Below, piece by piece: positions 38,501 through 51,057 of a stretch of 64,000 bases of DNA; position 1 is the first letter of the stretch, and each line of letters begins with the position of its first letter. Origin of the DNA: Colius striatus (taxonomy: Eukaryota > Chordata > Aves > Coliiformes > Coliidae); NCBI RefSeq assembly GCF_028858725.1, contig NC_084790.1, positions 8,048,669 to 8,112,668 of the forward strand. The letters run 5' to 3'. Under the pieces are notes generated by a model. That model had not been told where the DNA came from. It did no database searches and saw only the letters and a program-made list of their open reading frames with translations. The translations under genes and the position numbers were made by a program.

Positions 38501-41500
38501 ACGAACATCGTCTCTGGCCTTTGTTTTACTATTTATATTTTGGAAAGGATAAAACAAAAGACATGGTAACAGAAATTACTCCTTTAGGGAGTAAGTCCAG
38601 GTAAACATGATAAATGCTTAGTTCATTAGAAAAAAAGAGAAATGCCTCTCCCCTGCAGATCCATGACCATCTGACTATTGCCTTAACCATTGTGGCAAGA
38701 CACAAAAAAATCAGGTCTCGTGAGTTATTCAAGAAATCTTAATGTCCCTAAAAGAGACCTCTTTCCTCCTCATTTACCCTAACTAATGAGTTCACAGAAA
38801 GTTTTCTGTTCTTTCAGGGTCTGGCTTTAAACCTCGTGCTGTTAAATTTCATCCCATTTCTCTCACTGTAGTCAAGACCATTACTCATAATACCTTTCAA
38901 TTTAGTATCATCTGTAAATTTCATGGATGCACATCAAATTCTTACCTCTGTCTCATTTTTTACTGTATTGCACATAACATGTCCAAAAACCAATCACAGA
39001 TCCCAAAGACTTCTCCCGCTTATTTCTCTCCTACCTGACAACTGCCTTTCAGCTTTTGCAGTTTCCTCCTTCATCACTCTACATCCACTTTACCAGGTAA
39101 TTCTGGTCTGAATTATCATAATCTTGACTTTCAGTGGCACTTTCCATGGAGAATCTGTTCCTTCAGTTCAGTTTAGATATATCAAGGCATTATTTTACTC
39201 ATGTAAGAAATTGGGATCATACTGGAATGACACGATCTGCTCTAGGTAGCACCACTCTGCAACTTATCACACCTTCTATTCCTATCTTTGTTCACACGTA
39301 TGTAAAAATCTGGTGTGACTCTGTGTAGCATTGAGTAACTGGGCATTCTAAGAGGAATCATCCCACTTGGTGCAATTCAGCTTTTCTATGCAGTTTTAAC
39401 CTGCCTATGTTCCTTATGCTTCCTTTACAATTATGGGAGCTATCTAGATTTGAAAGACTGCATAACAAATGCTGAATCCACCCATCAGTTTTAATTAGGT
39501 CTGTAACCTTCTGCAGACTGGCACACACTGGCAGTCATTAACAACGTGCTGCCCAAGACAGTTTTAATTACATGACCACATACTCAGTTTGCAGGGGACT
39601 CATTTCATACACCACACAAGATGGAGAGTGCTAATGTAACAGCCAACAGTTCAATGCCTTCTTTTTCTCTGCATTCTTTGAAATGGAGCTCCATTTACCA
39701 GACATCGGTAAAATCCTGGGTTTTGATAATATTTTATGGAACTCATTTCTACTGCATCTGAGTGTTTCAAACTTTTACTTTCAGTGGGGTAATTTGCTTA
39801 AATTGGGAAGTGAAGTTAATGCAAAGCAGTTTTAATAATCTTCAATGCTCAACTGAAAACAATACAGACCTGATTTTTGAAACATCTGACATTCTACAGC
39901 ACCTTGTGTAGGTAAATCAGAGTTTCCATCTATTTTAAATGTAATTATTCACACTTCATATTTCTGAAAATTGAACTCAAGAACCTTACTGGACATCTAA
40001 CAAGCAATAAGCAAACAGGTCTAAAACACTGGTCTTAAACAACACATCCATACCTATCTATGAATGCTGTAGTATTAGAAAGAAGACTGAAGAAAAAACA
40101 CAAAATATTTTGAAAAAGAATCAAAACACTTCATTTGTTTAGGTATAACATTAGGCCGGCATATTAGTGTTTTTCCTACTATTGGCCTATTACTGGTATT
40201 ACTGTAGATGACAGAAGTCTTCATAAAGACACCAGAACTCCAGAGTCCTACATGCCAACAGAAGATAAAACGCCCAGCTTTCAGTGAATTACTAGTTACC
40301 GCATGTTATCTCTGTTTCCTCTTCACTGCTGAGATTCAGGAGTTAGTCCTCTAACAAGACTTGGAGACCTCTCCCTTTCAACCTCCTACTTGTTTGCAAT
40401 ATGAAGAGCTTCAAATCTATGGTCAATCATTCTTTACTGGTTGAGCACACCCAAATTCCCTTGTCCCTTGCTATGGTAAACTTTTCCTCCTTAAATCCTT
40501 CTTGGCAATTACAAAGAGTTGTATCAAGACCATGGCAAGGGCACTTCTTTAGCTGTGCTGCTCACACAAGCCACCCCTAAAATTTGTTCCTGACTTTTAC
40601 GTTCCACCAACATAGTTTTTGTAGTTCTTCAGGTTTTGTGGGTTTGGTTTTTTTTTTCTGGTGGGAGCTGCAAGAGACGCAGAATGATGGTGAATCAGAT
40701 AAATACCCAACAATAACCACTTGACTGCTTTTAACCCAGCTCAGTACTAACCAGGTCCATTTTTCAACTTTACAACTTAGCAGTACTGGCAAAGAGAGAC
40801 AGCATGAACTTCCAGTGAGAGGACAGGGCTGCTTACATCAATAGTGTTACCGAGAAGTGCTCACTAAACAATGTGCAAGCCTGATTACTTCTGTTCCACC
40901 ACAAATCACACCCAGAGTTGATGGGCTAGACCTCAGTCACAACACTGTTGTATGGTATCCTAAATACTTCACCAAAAGATCACTAATCACTACTTCATTC
41001 TAACATTGGGAAATACAGGGAAAATACTGTCTCAATACAAGAGGGTCAAAATAGAGGAGTATGCCAAGACATTGTAATATCTTCTGCATCAAAGAAGAAA
41101 TTATATTTCCCTTACTCCTGCTGTGGCTGTTGCAGAAAGGCACTGAGAGCAAAACACACAAGCTTGCTACCTTCAGCCTTAACAGAGAGAGCAGCTGCGA
41201 GCACGCTGGGTGAGAAACGTTTTATCTTCTCCCACGTAGACCTGTCTATGGCTCTTGTTCTCTGCATTTGACCAGTAGTCATGAGCAAGAGCTAAGAGAG
41301 AATGAAAGATTTCAGTTGCATGCATGGTACACAGTCTGTCTTAGTTGTACTTGGGATAAGAACAGCTCACAACCTTCCCGTGGAGATAGAGCCATAAGAG
41401 GTGGAAACCTCTACTGAGGATCTGCAAAATGCAGGTTTGCAACAGTGACCAATCGTGTAAAGTTTTCAAGGCAGCAAGGCAAGGCCCCCCAAAATAATGT

Positions 41501-41679
41501 GCTTCCTCTTGTAATGCCAGAGCAAGGGTGCTGGGATTGGCGAAGCAGTCGGTATTACAGAACAGACCCATGCAACCCATCCTCAGGTATTCCTGAAAAT
41601 GCCTGAATACACCTAGCGTGAGAAATTTTATCCAAACCTTCCTAAGCTATCAAAATAGACACTTAGGAGTGCAAACACG
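32533..41679. other. Repeat-poor non-coding DNA, no gene recognised
   Basis: Over 9 kb no CR1 or LTR copy can be seen, in contrast to both flanks. The longest frame (36732-37175, 147 codons) has no domain, no signal and random-looking composition, so it is not called. Simple T and A tracts are frequent. The stretch may be an intron or a conserved non-coding domain next to the CpG island. Confidence 0.4.
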
Positions 41680-42164
41680 ACATTCCCGGCAAGACCGACC
41701 TGACCAAGGAGCACCGAGAGCAGCAGCCCCAGGTCTGGAAGCCGTTACCCGCCTGCTCCCGGTCGGCGATGCCCGGAGCCCGCCGGCTCTGCCCTTCCTC
41801 AACTGCCGCCTCCCTCGCGGGGCGAGCAGGACCCTGGCGTTAATTCCGATGCAGCTTCCCAAAACCTGCTTCCCTAGGGGAAGCCGCGGCAGAGCCCTGA
41901 TAAGCTTCGGGCCCGCCCACCCAACGCCTCATCGGGCAGCGCCAGCCGTCAAGGTTTCTCCGGACATAAGGCCGGGGCCACGGGCAAGGCCAGGGCCGGA
42001 AAGGGATAAGAGGAATGAAGGGGACGGAGGGCCGAAGGGGACGCGGAGCGCTGACGGAGGAGGGAGGCCGCCTCGAACCGCCATCCTTCCCGCTCCACTT
42101 CCGGGTTCCCCGCCGCGCCCCCGGGCGCCGACGTCACTGCGCGCGGACCCCGGAAGTGGAGCCG

Positions 42165-42268
42165 GACGGGGGCGAGCGGCGCCGTGCGCGGCGCCAGGAG
42201 CCGGGACGGTCGCGCGTCCCCCCGGTGACGGCACGTGCCAGGCCCGCCCCGCCGGCACCGGGCGCCAG
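42165..42268 (+). other. Probable non-coding first exon ending at a consensus splice donor
   Basis: Just downstream of the ETS/CRE cluster the sequence reaches GCCAG|GTACGT at 42268/42269, a near-perfect donor. No ATG lies between the ETS site and the donor, so this would be a 5' UTR exon. A second possible donor, CTGAG|GTGGGA, lies near 42349. The left boundary is a guess set by the promoter motifs. The gene is unknown. Confidence 0.4.
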
Positions 42269-42362
42269 GTACGTGCTGCGGCGCGGCCTCGGCCGCCACG
42301 GCCCCACTCGGCGCCCGCCAGGACCGGCGGAGCGGCGGCAGGCCCTGAGGTGGGAGGGGGGG

Positions 42363-42386
42363 CGGCCGGCCGGCCGGCTGGCCGGC
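42363..42386. repeat. GGCC-rich palindromic tract in the CpG island
   Basis: Repeated CGGCCGGC units with one interruption (GGCTGG) form overlapping palindromes just downstream of the putative first exon. Confidence 0.8.
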
Positions 42387-43317
42387 CTGTCTTCGCCCCG
42401 CCAACGGCGTCGGGGCGAGCGGGTGGCGGCGGCGGCGCCCAGCCGCCCCTCGTAACCCTGTCGCGAGCGAAGGCGCTGGGCCCGCTGGGCGGCAGGCCTG
42501 ATGCGGCGGCAGGGCTGGAGAGGGCCTGCAGCCGGGCCTCGGGGCTGTTCGCGGCGCCCTCGTGGCGTTGCTCCGGGTTTGAAAGTAGCTGGGTGCCACC
42601 TGCCTCGCAGAACTCGCGTTGCTGCAGGAGGGGGCACGCGGCCACAGTGTCACCTTCTCTCCGGGACCGGCCTCCCCCGCCCCTGGACCTCCGCCTCTCC
42701 CGGGGCTCTGCCCGCTCCTGTTCCACGTATTTACACCTCCTGATCTGCTTTCTCGTACCGAGAATGGCAAATTAACCAGAAATAGCGGATAGCAATAATA
42801 CTTTGTAATTTTCTGAATAATTTGAAGTTTTTTTCAGACTACACGCTCACATCCGGTGCTGCAGCCTTTTGGGGCTGTCAGCCACTTTGACAAAGCAGCC
42901 ATCAGTTCTCCCCTGTTACTCAATGCAAGCTTTCTGTACGGTCATAAACGACAAAAAGTTACAGTGTGAGCATAATTCTCCTGTCTTACTAAAATCGCTG
43001 GGCCTGGTGGCAGTTTTCATTCTGCATTTTGCTCTCCTAGTATAGATCACTGAAAACTTTTTGGAGTGAAGTTTCTCATAGTTGGTCTGACAGCTTAGGA
43101 AGCTGCATGAAATACCTGTCATTTCAGAGTTATCCAGACATAAATGAAGGGAGATAGTTTTCCAGTTTAAATTATTACTGTTCCTTGGTTTTGGTTTGAC
43201 AATGAGATAACTGAAAATTAGTTTTTCTAAAGCATCAGATGTTGTGCATCTCTATTTCCTTTCAAAAAACCACGCACTTTGCTTTTTAAAGAAATGTTGG
43301 CTTCTTTTTTCTTTCAG

Positions 43318-43492
43318 AGCTAAACACTGAAGCTTTTGATAGAGAATGTACAACTTTCCTTCCAGATAGTTCATTTTTAACTGTAGTGTTACATGAGCCA
43401 AACTGCTCAGTCTTAACAAGGCTTCAGAAAATGTACCGTCCAGTTTACACTATTTTCTGGTTTTGGCTGAGGTTGTTAGGTTGAATAAGCAG
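43318..43492 (+). other. Exon-like segment downstream of the CpG island
   Basis: A strong acceptor (cttcttttttctttcag, AG at 43316-43317) and a donor, AAGCAG|GTAATAGG (43492/43493), enclose 175 bp. One phase is open for about 54 codons (LNTEAFDRECTTFLPDSS at its start) but stops 8 bp before the donor. It therefore cannot be an internal coding exon in that phase, and could be a 5' UTR exon or chance. Its position about 1 kb downstream of the presumed first exon makes it worth listing. Confidence 0.15.
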
Positions 43493-44533
43493 GTAATAGG
43501 CCTTGGTCAGGACACAGTGTCATTGACAAAAGAAATGTTATAAAATTGACAGCAATTACAAACTTAACTGGATATCTTTGGTCCTAACTGCAGTGGCTCT
43601 GTGACACAGCAAAGGGTAGGATGGTGACAGTTTTGTCCTTCTAAGGTAAATACCACTAGCACATGAAAAAGGTGGGATGCATTTAGCGATCACTAAAATT
43701 TTCTTGGAATCATTAATGATGCTGTGGGTATCATCGTATTTATACTAACCATGATAAAACTGATGATAGCATAGAGAATGTCTGCGAGTTGTTAAAATTA
43801 GGTATTTTGTAATTGTGTAGGAAAAGGTTAAATGCTCTTGTGCAGGGAAAACTAAAATGTTAGCAATTGAAGATAACGACTTAGTATCACAGAGAGATAC
43901 CAAAGTCAAATACAGGCAGTGTGTCTTTCTTTGCTCTTCTGGGTTTGGAATTGAACAGATCTGGTGTTCTGAGTGTTTCACATATTATTTCACTTTATTT
44001 AAAAAAAAAAAAAATCATTCTGTACTGGAGAAAGTACTGATCCACACCAAGGTGGCTCTAGACAGGAGCCCCAGGCTATGGCTGTGTCCTTACTGCCTGC
44101 CTGGCAGCCTGTCTGCTGGAGGTCTGATATGCTGCTTTTGGTAGTTAGTCTGGGCACTCCCCAGCTTCCCTCCGTCAAAAGAGTGTGAGCTGAGGCAGAC
44201 ATAACATTTGTAGTGGTTAAGCTGGCCTGGCTCTTTTTTCCTGAAATAGGTTAGCAGATGCTGGTCAGCATAGTAATGAGATGAAAACTTCCAGCAGTCC
44301 AACAGTACTGAGCAGCTGGAGATGGACAAGGGCATCATTTCAGAACCACAGTGCATACTCAGAGTGCTCTCTGCCTTACTGAAATACCTTTAATTATTGG
44401 AGTTTTCTTACCACTGCCTAGATTCTGTCTGTTTTCTTCAAATTGCTTTTTCAGTGATTGTGGCAAATTACGACTGTATGTTAATCTGCTAGTTGACCTG
44501 TCCATGCTTTTTTAGAGAGTTGCCTTTTATGTA

Positions 44534-44827
44534 CTAGTTGGCTAATGTTTGAGAGCGCTTCTCCTTATAATTACTCTGTGGGGATTTATCAGTTGGTCTC
44601 TCTTCTTTTAAGTTCACAACCTTATTTTCTTTTCCCCCTGAAGACTCAGTGCTTACTTTGGAGGTTTTGTCCATTCCAGGCTCTATAGAAAAAGTTCTGA
44701 ATACAACTCTATTGCTGGTTCTTTGAATTTGACCCACTGTTCCTTTGGGGAACAATGTGCTGTGGTGACTGAGGAGTTTTTTAGATTTACAATAGGTTCC
44801 TGAAATTCTTTGAAGTAAAGCATACAT
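44534..44827 (-). CDS. 97-codon ORF with mitochondrial-presequence-like N terminus
   Basis: The minus-strand ORF runs from ATG at 44827 to TAG at 44534. The first 47 residues contain no Asp or Glu but at least ten Arg/Lys plus two His, with Ser/Thr and hydrophobic residues between. They end in FRTFS, which fits the mitochondrial processing rule of Arg at -3 before a cleavage ahead of Ser. The rest is hydrophilic and charged (IEPGMDKTSKVSTE onward, then SPQSNYKEKRSQTLAN). Composition therefore resembles a matrix-targeted protein. Inside it lie an acceptor-like ttcaaagaatttcag (next to 44799) and a donor-like CCAAA|GTAAGC (44657/44656), so part could be an exon. I do not recognise the protein. 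It may be a real small gene, an exon, a retrocopy or chance. Confidence 0.28.
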   Translation of the reverse strand: MYALLQRISGTYCKSKKLLSHHSTLFPKGTVGQIQRTSNRVVFRTFSIEPGMDKTSKVSTESSGGKENKVVNLKEERPTDKSPQSNYKEKRSQTLAN

Positions 44828-46085
44828 ACAAAGAATGAATGGATATCTCTTTTTTTTTTTTTTTTTCCTACTCGCTTACTGAAACAAATTGGTTAACAGT
44901 GGGCATGAAAACATCTGCTTATGAAATTTAATGCTGCCCTATGAATATTTTTTTGTGTGCCTTATACATTTTTTTCTCTTTATAAGTGTGGTCGTACATA
45001 TATCTACTTTATAGATCAGTTTCATGGTTTTGTGCTGAGTCGAATTCCTGAAGTACAGTTTAATGTGTTATGTTTCCTGGGTGCTGCTAGGAGCTTTAAG
45101 TGCTGTGGTAGAACATGTGTTACATATATATATACATTTCTATTTTTGAGAAGAAGACTCTGGAATGAGGACTCTTGAGAACTTAATGTTTAACTACTCA
45201 TAGTATTCCTTACACTATTCTTATTCTTGTAATGTGAACAAGGCTTATTGGAAAGTGGAAGAGAAATACAGCATCCAATGCTGTATAATCCTTGCCTTTC
45301 TGCTCTGCTCACCATCAAATACTAGTACCAGTCTTGGTAAGGTTTGGTTTTTTTTTATGGCTAACTGCTTCTAGGGGTTACTCTGGGTTACCTACAAGTC
45401 ATTTCCCACTAGCTGTTACTCTGTTAACTAAGTGCCCAAGGTGCATTTTCAAAACCTGTTTGTTACTTCCCCAGTGCTGGATGGGGCAGCACTCCTCTCT
45501 CCCTCCTGCCTCATCTCTCCTGGCAATAAGAGATCAGCCGTCTGTGTCATGAGCCAGGCAAGGAAGCTGATCAAGCTGATAACAGAACTAGAGATATAAA
45601 ATACTCCTTTTTTATTGCATCAGCTAGCTCATAAGCATGAATGTCATCATAAGAAAGGATGTGGGACTGTGACTGGTAGTGGAGAGGCTGAAAGGAGATA
45701 GGCTAAAAGTGGTGTATTGTCTGTGCTCCAGCATATCCAGCAATCTGCAGCCTGAATCACCTTGTACTTGAACTGACTGTGGTGAAAGCCCCTTTTCTAG
45801 TTTTCTGAGCAGTCTGCTTCTGTCAGTTAAATATTAATGATACTACCGTTGTGGATGGTGTCCGACTCTGTGGGTTATTACAGCAGTTGTCATGTAACTG
45901 CTTTTATTCCTGTTACACTCTCCTGGAGAGTATTGACTTCCAGTTTGATGGAACCTCTCTGATACTGCAGTTTATATTTGCTGAGTGGATATCTGAAGAG
46001 GAAGGATGAACAGTGTAGAGTTTGATCAGGTATTTCTGCTTTACAGTTATAGTTTCTGTATTCTTCAGTCCTTGTTGAACTCCCT
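44828..46085. other. Non-coding DNA, nothing recognised
   Basis: A T homopolymer of about 17 bases lies near 44850-44866. No repeat family or exon can be supported in the remainder. Confidence 0.5.
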
Positions 46086-46324
46086 ATGGTATCAAATAGC
46101 CCTGTGGCTAGTTGGGGTCAGCTGTCCTGGCCATTCCCCTTCCCAGTTTCTTGTGCCCTTTCTCACTGGTAGAGCATGAGAACTTAAAAGGCCTTTACTT
46201 AGGATAAGTACTACTAAGGAACAAATATCAGTGTGGTTTTAATACTATTCTCACTAAATCCAAAACAAGCCCTCTACCAGCTACTAGGAAGAAAATTAAC
46301 TCTATCATTCCCAAACCCAGGACA
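46086..46324 (+). mobile_element. Solo LTR fragment, avian ERV family A, right part only
   Basis: It aligns by eye to the right half of the LTR at 12.0-12.6 kb: 'gttggggtcagctgtcctgg', 'ccttcccagtttcttgtgcc', 'cacttaggataag'-like, then 'ccagctactaggaagaaaat' and 'taactctatcattcccaaac'. The left half is missing. There is no coding sequence. Confidence 0.85.
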
Positions 46325-49300
46325 GAAGGATTAATTTTTTAATACTTAACCTGAAACAAACATTATTTTAGCAACTGTGGTATTAGCTGAATCAGTATAT
46401 TTAGTATGGTGGTAAATTTAGAAAACTCTTCTGTCAGCAAATAGGGATTTTTTCTCAGGTGGGCAAATGAAACAAAATGTTCATTCTCAAATGTCTAGAA
46501 GGAAAGATGATGGTTAAAGTAAGAATTAGCTGTACATATTGTCAATTGCATTGCAGATTAGCCAGTTCTGGTATGGACTGAAAGCAGGTCCATATTTGAA
46601 ACACCAGGGATACTGAATTGTGGTGTTTTATGTTTCTCGATGCTTGTGCATTTAAAGTCAGCCCACGATATTACATTGTTCAGATTTCTACATTATGGAG
46701 CCTTTCTTTAGCTTTTTATCAGTTGTTAATAAACAATTTTTCCTATTTACTGCCAATTTTAAGTCAAAGTTTAAGCTAATTTTTTTTTTAGAGGGTCATA
46801 CTGCAAAATGTTTTTGACTATATTGAAAATATTCTTGATTACTCTTAAGTACCCCTAGGCATCTCCAAGATGTACATAAGAAATATGAAATTTAATAGGA
46901 AGATAGCTTTGGAAATTGTGAACTATTTCCCAAGACAGCTAGTCTGGATATGTCTGAATTATAAGCTTCATAAAGTTGCCATTTTCCATTTGCAATTAAA
47001 TCTTTTAGGATATTTGTTTTGAATTCTCTGGACATTTCAACTGCAATGTACATACTCTGCTGGCCTACTGAGCTTTCTTCACCGTGTCAGCTTTATGCAG
47101 CATGTATGACGAAAGCCCCTGGTGGGACACAGGAAAAATGGTTTCTCCCATTTCTCGTCATGTCTTAACTGAAATATATTTTGGCTTAGTAACAGGCATA
47201 GCAGACCTCATTCTTGTTATATTTCTGCTACATGCTGGGAGTTAGTAGCTCAGTTCTACTTTGCAACCATTGTGTGCCTCTGTTCTCAAAGGAAAACTAT
47301 CTTGGTTTTTGGTATAAAAGCTGCTTGTCTGAGAAGATGGACAAGGCAATTCTGATTGGTCATGTTGTCAGTGTGCCAGGTCCACAGCAGGTTGTCTTGG
47401 CTGTTTCATCAAAGGCCAAGCCCAACAGATGACATAATGGTTGTAGTTCTTTCAAAGTTCTGCAAGTTCTTCACAAAATCTCACATTTGACTGAATGTCA
47501 TTAGTGTGTAATACACACAGTTCTTGCTCTCTGTTTGACTGAAGAAGATGCTAAGCCATGTTATGTCTTTGCTTTCTTCCTTGTCCTAAGCACTATAGTA
47601 TAGCCAAGCAACCATCTAGTTTTTTCTACCAAATGGGCATGTGATTCCTCTTGCAGAACATGGGTGTTATAAAGTCATCCTCAAGAAATAAGATGTTAAG
47701 TGGACTAGATTTAAATAGAACAGGCACCAGAGTCAAAAACAAACCTGGAAGTATTTGCAAAGGAGAAATGTGCTAACAGGAAGACCTGGTAGTGAAAGAG
47801 CCATTGTTTAAAGGCATTAGGGAAACAGGGTGAAATGAGGGATACATAGGTGTGCTCATGCACACAATCCATATCTCTCTTGAAGAATGATAGTCCATGT
47901 ACTGACGGAGTATCTCACCACTGAAGCATACACTGAAATCTTGTGAAATAAAATACGTACAACTGGGAATTGTGTATCTGTATGTTGATACCTCCCAGGC
48001 TATAGGCTGTGTTAACATAGCTGCCCACCTCCAAGCCAAGGAGAAATATTTCAGAGTAGGCACAGCCATCAAAATCGCCAAAGCTCCTACAAATGCAGAG
48101 TTGTGTTAGATACATGCTATAGCCACTAGTTAAAAAATGAGCTGAGATTTCCTGATACTTTACTTCAAATGTTTATATTTTGAACTAACAGAGTTTGAAA
48201 TTTGGAAGAATAAACTCTTTGTCTATCACAATGATCATGTACTGAGTCCTTCTTTTGCCTTCTCTTTTATTTTTTTTTCTCTTGCTTCTATTGACAAATC
48301 AGGCTAAAGTGTTTTCAGACAGCAGCTATGTGTTTTCACTGTGAGCTACAGTTGCACCAAGTTGTGTTGTAACTTGTGTTGTAAGGAGTAATGAACTAAA
48401 TCTGAGAACTGACAGGTTAAAGTTATACTCAAAAAAAAAAAAAAAAAGAGGGGGATGGGGTAAAGAAAGGAAGGTAGTTTTAACTCAAGTCAGTCCCTGA
48501 TCTGGTTTAACTCAGGTCTAATTCCGTGAAACAGTTCACTGTGCATTGCTACAAGCAGTTCTGTCAGCACAGCTGAGGGGGTAGCATGGGTAGGAGGTGG
48601 GACCACTCAAGTCGTTTTTCAAAGACGTATTTGGGAATATGTCCTTTGATTCTAAGACCTGGGGGCAGGAATGGTCTTTGTTCTGTACTTGTTCTCTATG
48701 ACACAGTGGGATACTTGTTATCTGTCCGGATGAAGTTGAACACAGCTTTCCCTTGGGTTGGATTTAACATTTTCTCAGCATAAGAAATTGTCCTCAATTT
48801 CTAGAAATTTCAAGCATATTCTCTTAATGGCAGCATGAAAGCTCCAAGTTATCTCACTTGGTGTTATGTCCACTGTGATAATGAAACTTTTATTTCCAAT
48901 AAGATGCAAAAGATGCTTAACTACCATGCTGTGGGAGATTTCATATCTGTAGCAAACTGCAGCTAGTATCCTGACTTGTACTTTATTTCTTAAGATGTGA
49001 TTTTCTGTTGCCAGTGACTCAGAAATAGACAATGACATTTTTGGCACACAGTGCCATTTGTTCTCCATTATTGTTCTTGCTAAATAGGTTATATCTCTTG
49101 ATTTCTAGCATTACATTCATGTGAATCATCCCAACAGCTTCGCTATTATAAGATGACTTGAATGTACATTCCTGCAGGAGTGCTTTAAGTTCTTGTTCAT
49201 TATCTTCCCAACATTATTCTCTGAGCAGTTAAAGATATTTTAATATTGTGTCTTTTCATTCTTTGTTCTGTTAGTTCTGCTCTTCTTGTTGTTCCTTCTG

Positions 49301-49984
49301 GTGAATATTTAAGCAGTCATAAAGATTAGGATAACTCCCTAAGGAGCAACTATGAGAGGACCACACCAAAATAACCAGAAGTTCGAGTTCTTACCTTTAG
49401 TGAGTGAGAAGGAAAGGAATGGAAATATGCTGAGATGGAAATCCAGTTCCTTGATGATACCAACTCACACATACATTTTCTTTGAGTGAGAAAGAAAACC
49501 AATGACTGGTTTGTTTCAGCCAGAAATTGGATTTTTCAAAGCTAGTAGTAGCACATTTTTTTTAAAAACTTAGATTTTGCCTTCCATTGATGTCCAGAGG
49601 AAACATTTGAAAGAGCATTGTTTAGAAAATTCCTGAGAACTGCAATCTTTAGAGAGTGCTTCTAGCAGGAATATATAAAAATCTTTATACATGTTGTGGT
49701 GTTAAACCATATAGCTTTCCAGAAAAGCAGCATGTTGTAGATAATATAGTACTTTGTTTACCTGTTCTAAATTGCATTTTTCCGCTGTTCTGAAGCAGTA
49801 TAGAATGGTAGAAAAATATGTTTTAATGTTTTATTGTATGGGAAGATACACCTGTAGTATGATATACTTATGGGTATGATACACTCTGTCGCCTGCTCAA
49901 TTACCCTGAAAGTGATCAGACATGGGAATGGGGCCCAGACAAGTTGTGGAATTGCCATTTTTGCATATGTTCAGAACTTGACTG
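46325..49984. other. Non-coding DNA, nothing recognised
   Basis: No transposon can be named. An A17 run at 48431-48447 follows unique sequence; it could be a decayed retrotransposition tail, but no source is visible. The minus-strand frames at 47773-48115 overlap each other and show no domain. Confidence 0.45.
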
Positions 49985-50095
49985 GACAAAGGTTTAAGTA
50001 GCCTCTTTTGATAAGACCTGCTTTTTCAGGAGGTTGGACAAGTTGACCTCCAAAGGTCCCTTGCAGTATGCATCATGCTGTGATGTGATGGCTCT
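49985..50095 (+). mobile_element. Eroded CR1 LINE 3' end
   Basis: It contains 'ctttttcaggaggttggaca' and 'gacctccaaaggtcccttgc', matching the last part of a CR1 3' UTR. It lacks a clean octamer tail. Confidence 0.65.
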
Positions 50096-51057
50096 GTGCT
50101 TTGGATAAGAAACACAATACATGGCATGGTCTACTTTTGTGTCAGATTTCAACTTTATTTTTAGTATGTAAAAATCTTCAGTGATTCTACTTTTACAAGA
50201 CATACTGTACCCCTCTTGTTTGGACATGTCTATCAGCACCACAGAGCAACTGAACATGCTTGTTCCACCACTGGGCTGTACTGAAGATGACCAGTGGAAG
50301 TGAACAGTGGACAGTTTGGTCTGAGGAAAATGCTTGATGACTTTACTGTTCGTATGTTCACTCTGTAATGACAGGATGAGTGAAACCTGGAGGCTGGAGT
50401 AAAGCAGATGAGGGGAAGTTTGCAGTCAAATTGTCATTGTCTCTATTGAAAGCACTTGAAATGAACGTATGAATGAGTGCAGATTTTGGAAAGAGTGGAA
50501 TGGCACTAGAAGCTCAGTGGAATAAGCCCAAGTGGGATTGGGAGCTTGTGAGAGAAGTGAAAGGATGACTGAGAGGCACTTAAACATGCAAGAGGAGGAA
50601 CTGAGTATGACAGAAACTTTAGGGTCATCCTTAAAGCTCAAGAGAGGAAGGTCAGACAAGAAAATGAATAGCTCCTTGTCACGTGACAACCTTCATTCCA
50701 CACACTGACAAAGGCGGAAGTGCAGTGGAAAAAAACAAATGTGATTATGCCTTCTGTGTAGGACTTGCTTGGCAAAGTTTTGGTAGTAGAGTGACTACGA
50801 GGGTAGCTGCTATGAGAAACTGCTAGAAGCCTCTCCTGTGTCCAACAGAGCCAATGCCAGACAGCTCCAAGATGGACCCACTGATGGGCAATGCCTAGCC
50901 CGTCAGCAATGGTGGCAAGCCTCTCTGGGAGAATATATTCAAGAAGTGGGAAAAAACTTGCTATGCAACAGCAGCCAGAAGAGAGGAATGAGACTATGTG
51001 AGAGCAGGAACTCTGCAGATGCCAAGGTCAATGAAGCAGGAGAGGAAGTGCTCCAGG

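Larger units (their letters stand above)
41680..42730. promoter_or_regulatory. CpG-island promoter, possibly bidirectional
   Basis: About 1 kb of very GC- and CpG-rich sequence rises sharply from AT-rich flanks. It holds ETS/GABP-type sites in opposite orientations (ACTTCCGG 42097-42104 and CCGGAAGT 42150-42157), a CRE-like GACGTCAC (42130-42137), an E-box CACGTG (42232-42237) and a GC-box-like CCCGCCCCGCC (42243-42253). There is no TATA box. This architecture is typical of broad housekeeping promoters, and inverted ETS sites are common at bidirectional ones. Long open frames on both strands here are a by-product of GC richness. Confidence 0.85.

Noticed and set aside
41618..42775. 385-codon plus-strand and 265/273-codon minus-strand open frames in the CpG island
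   Set aside because: Stop codons are rare in GC-rich DNA. The translations are low-complexity Pro/Arg/Gly/Ala on all frames, with no domain, and frames on both strands cannot all be real.
47773..48115. Two overlapping minus-strand ORFs (102 and 66 codons)
   Set aside because: They are in different frames of the same DNA, with no recognisable domain and no consistent splice signals.
48431..48447. A17 tract as a retrocopy poly(A) tail
   Set aside because: No gene-like or SINE-like body precedes it and no target duplication is visible, so a simple homopolymer is the plainer reading.
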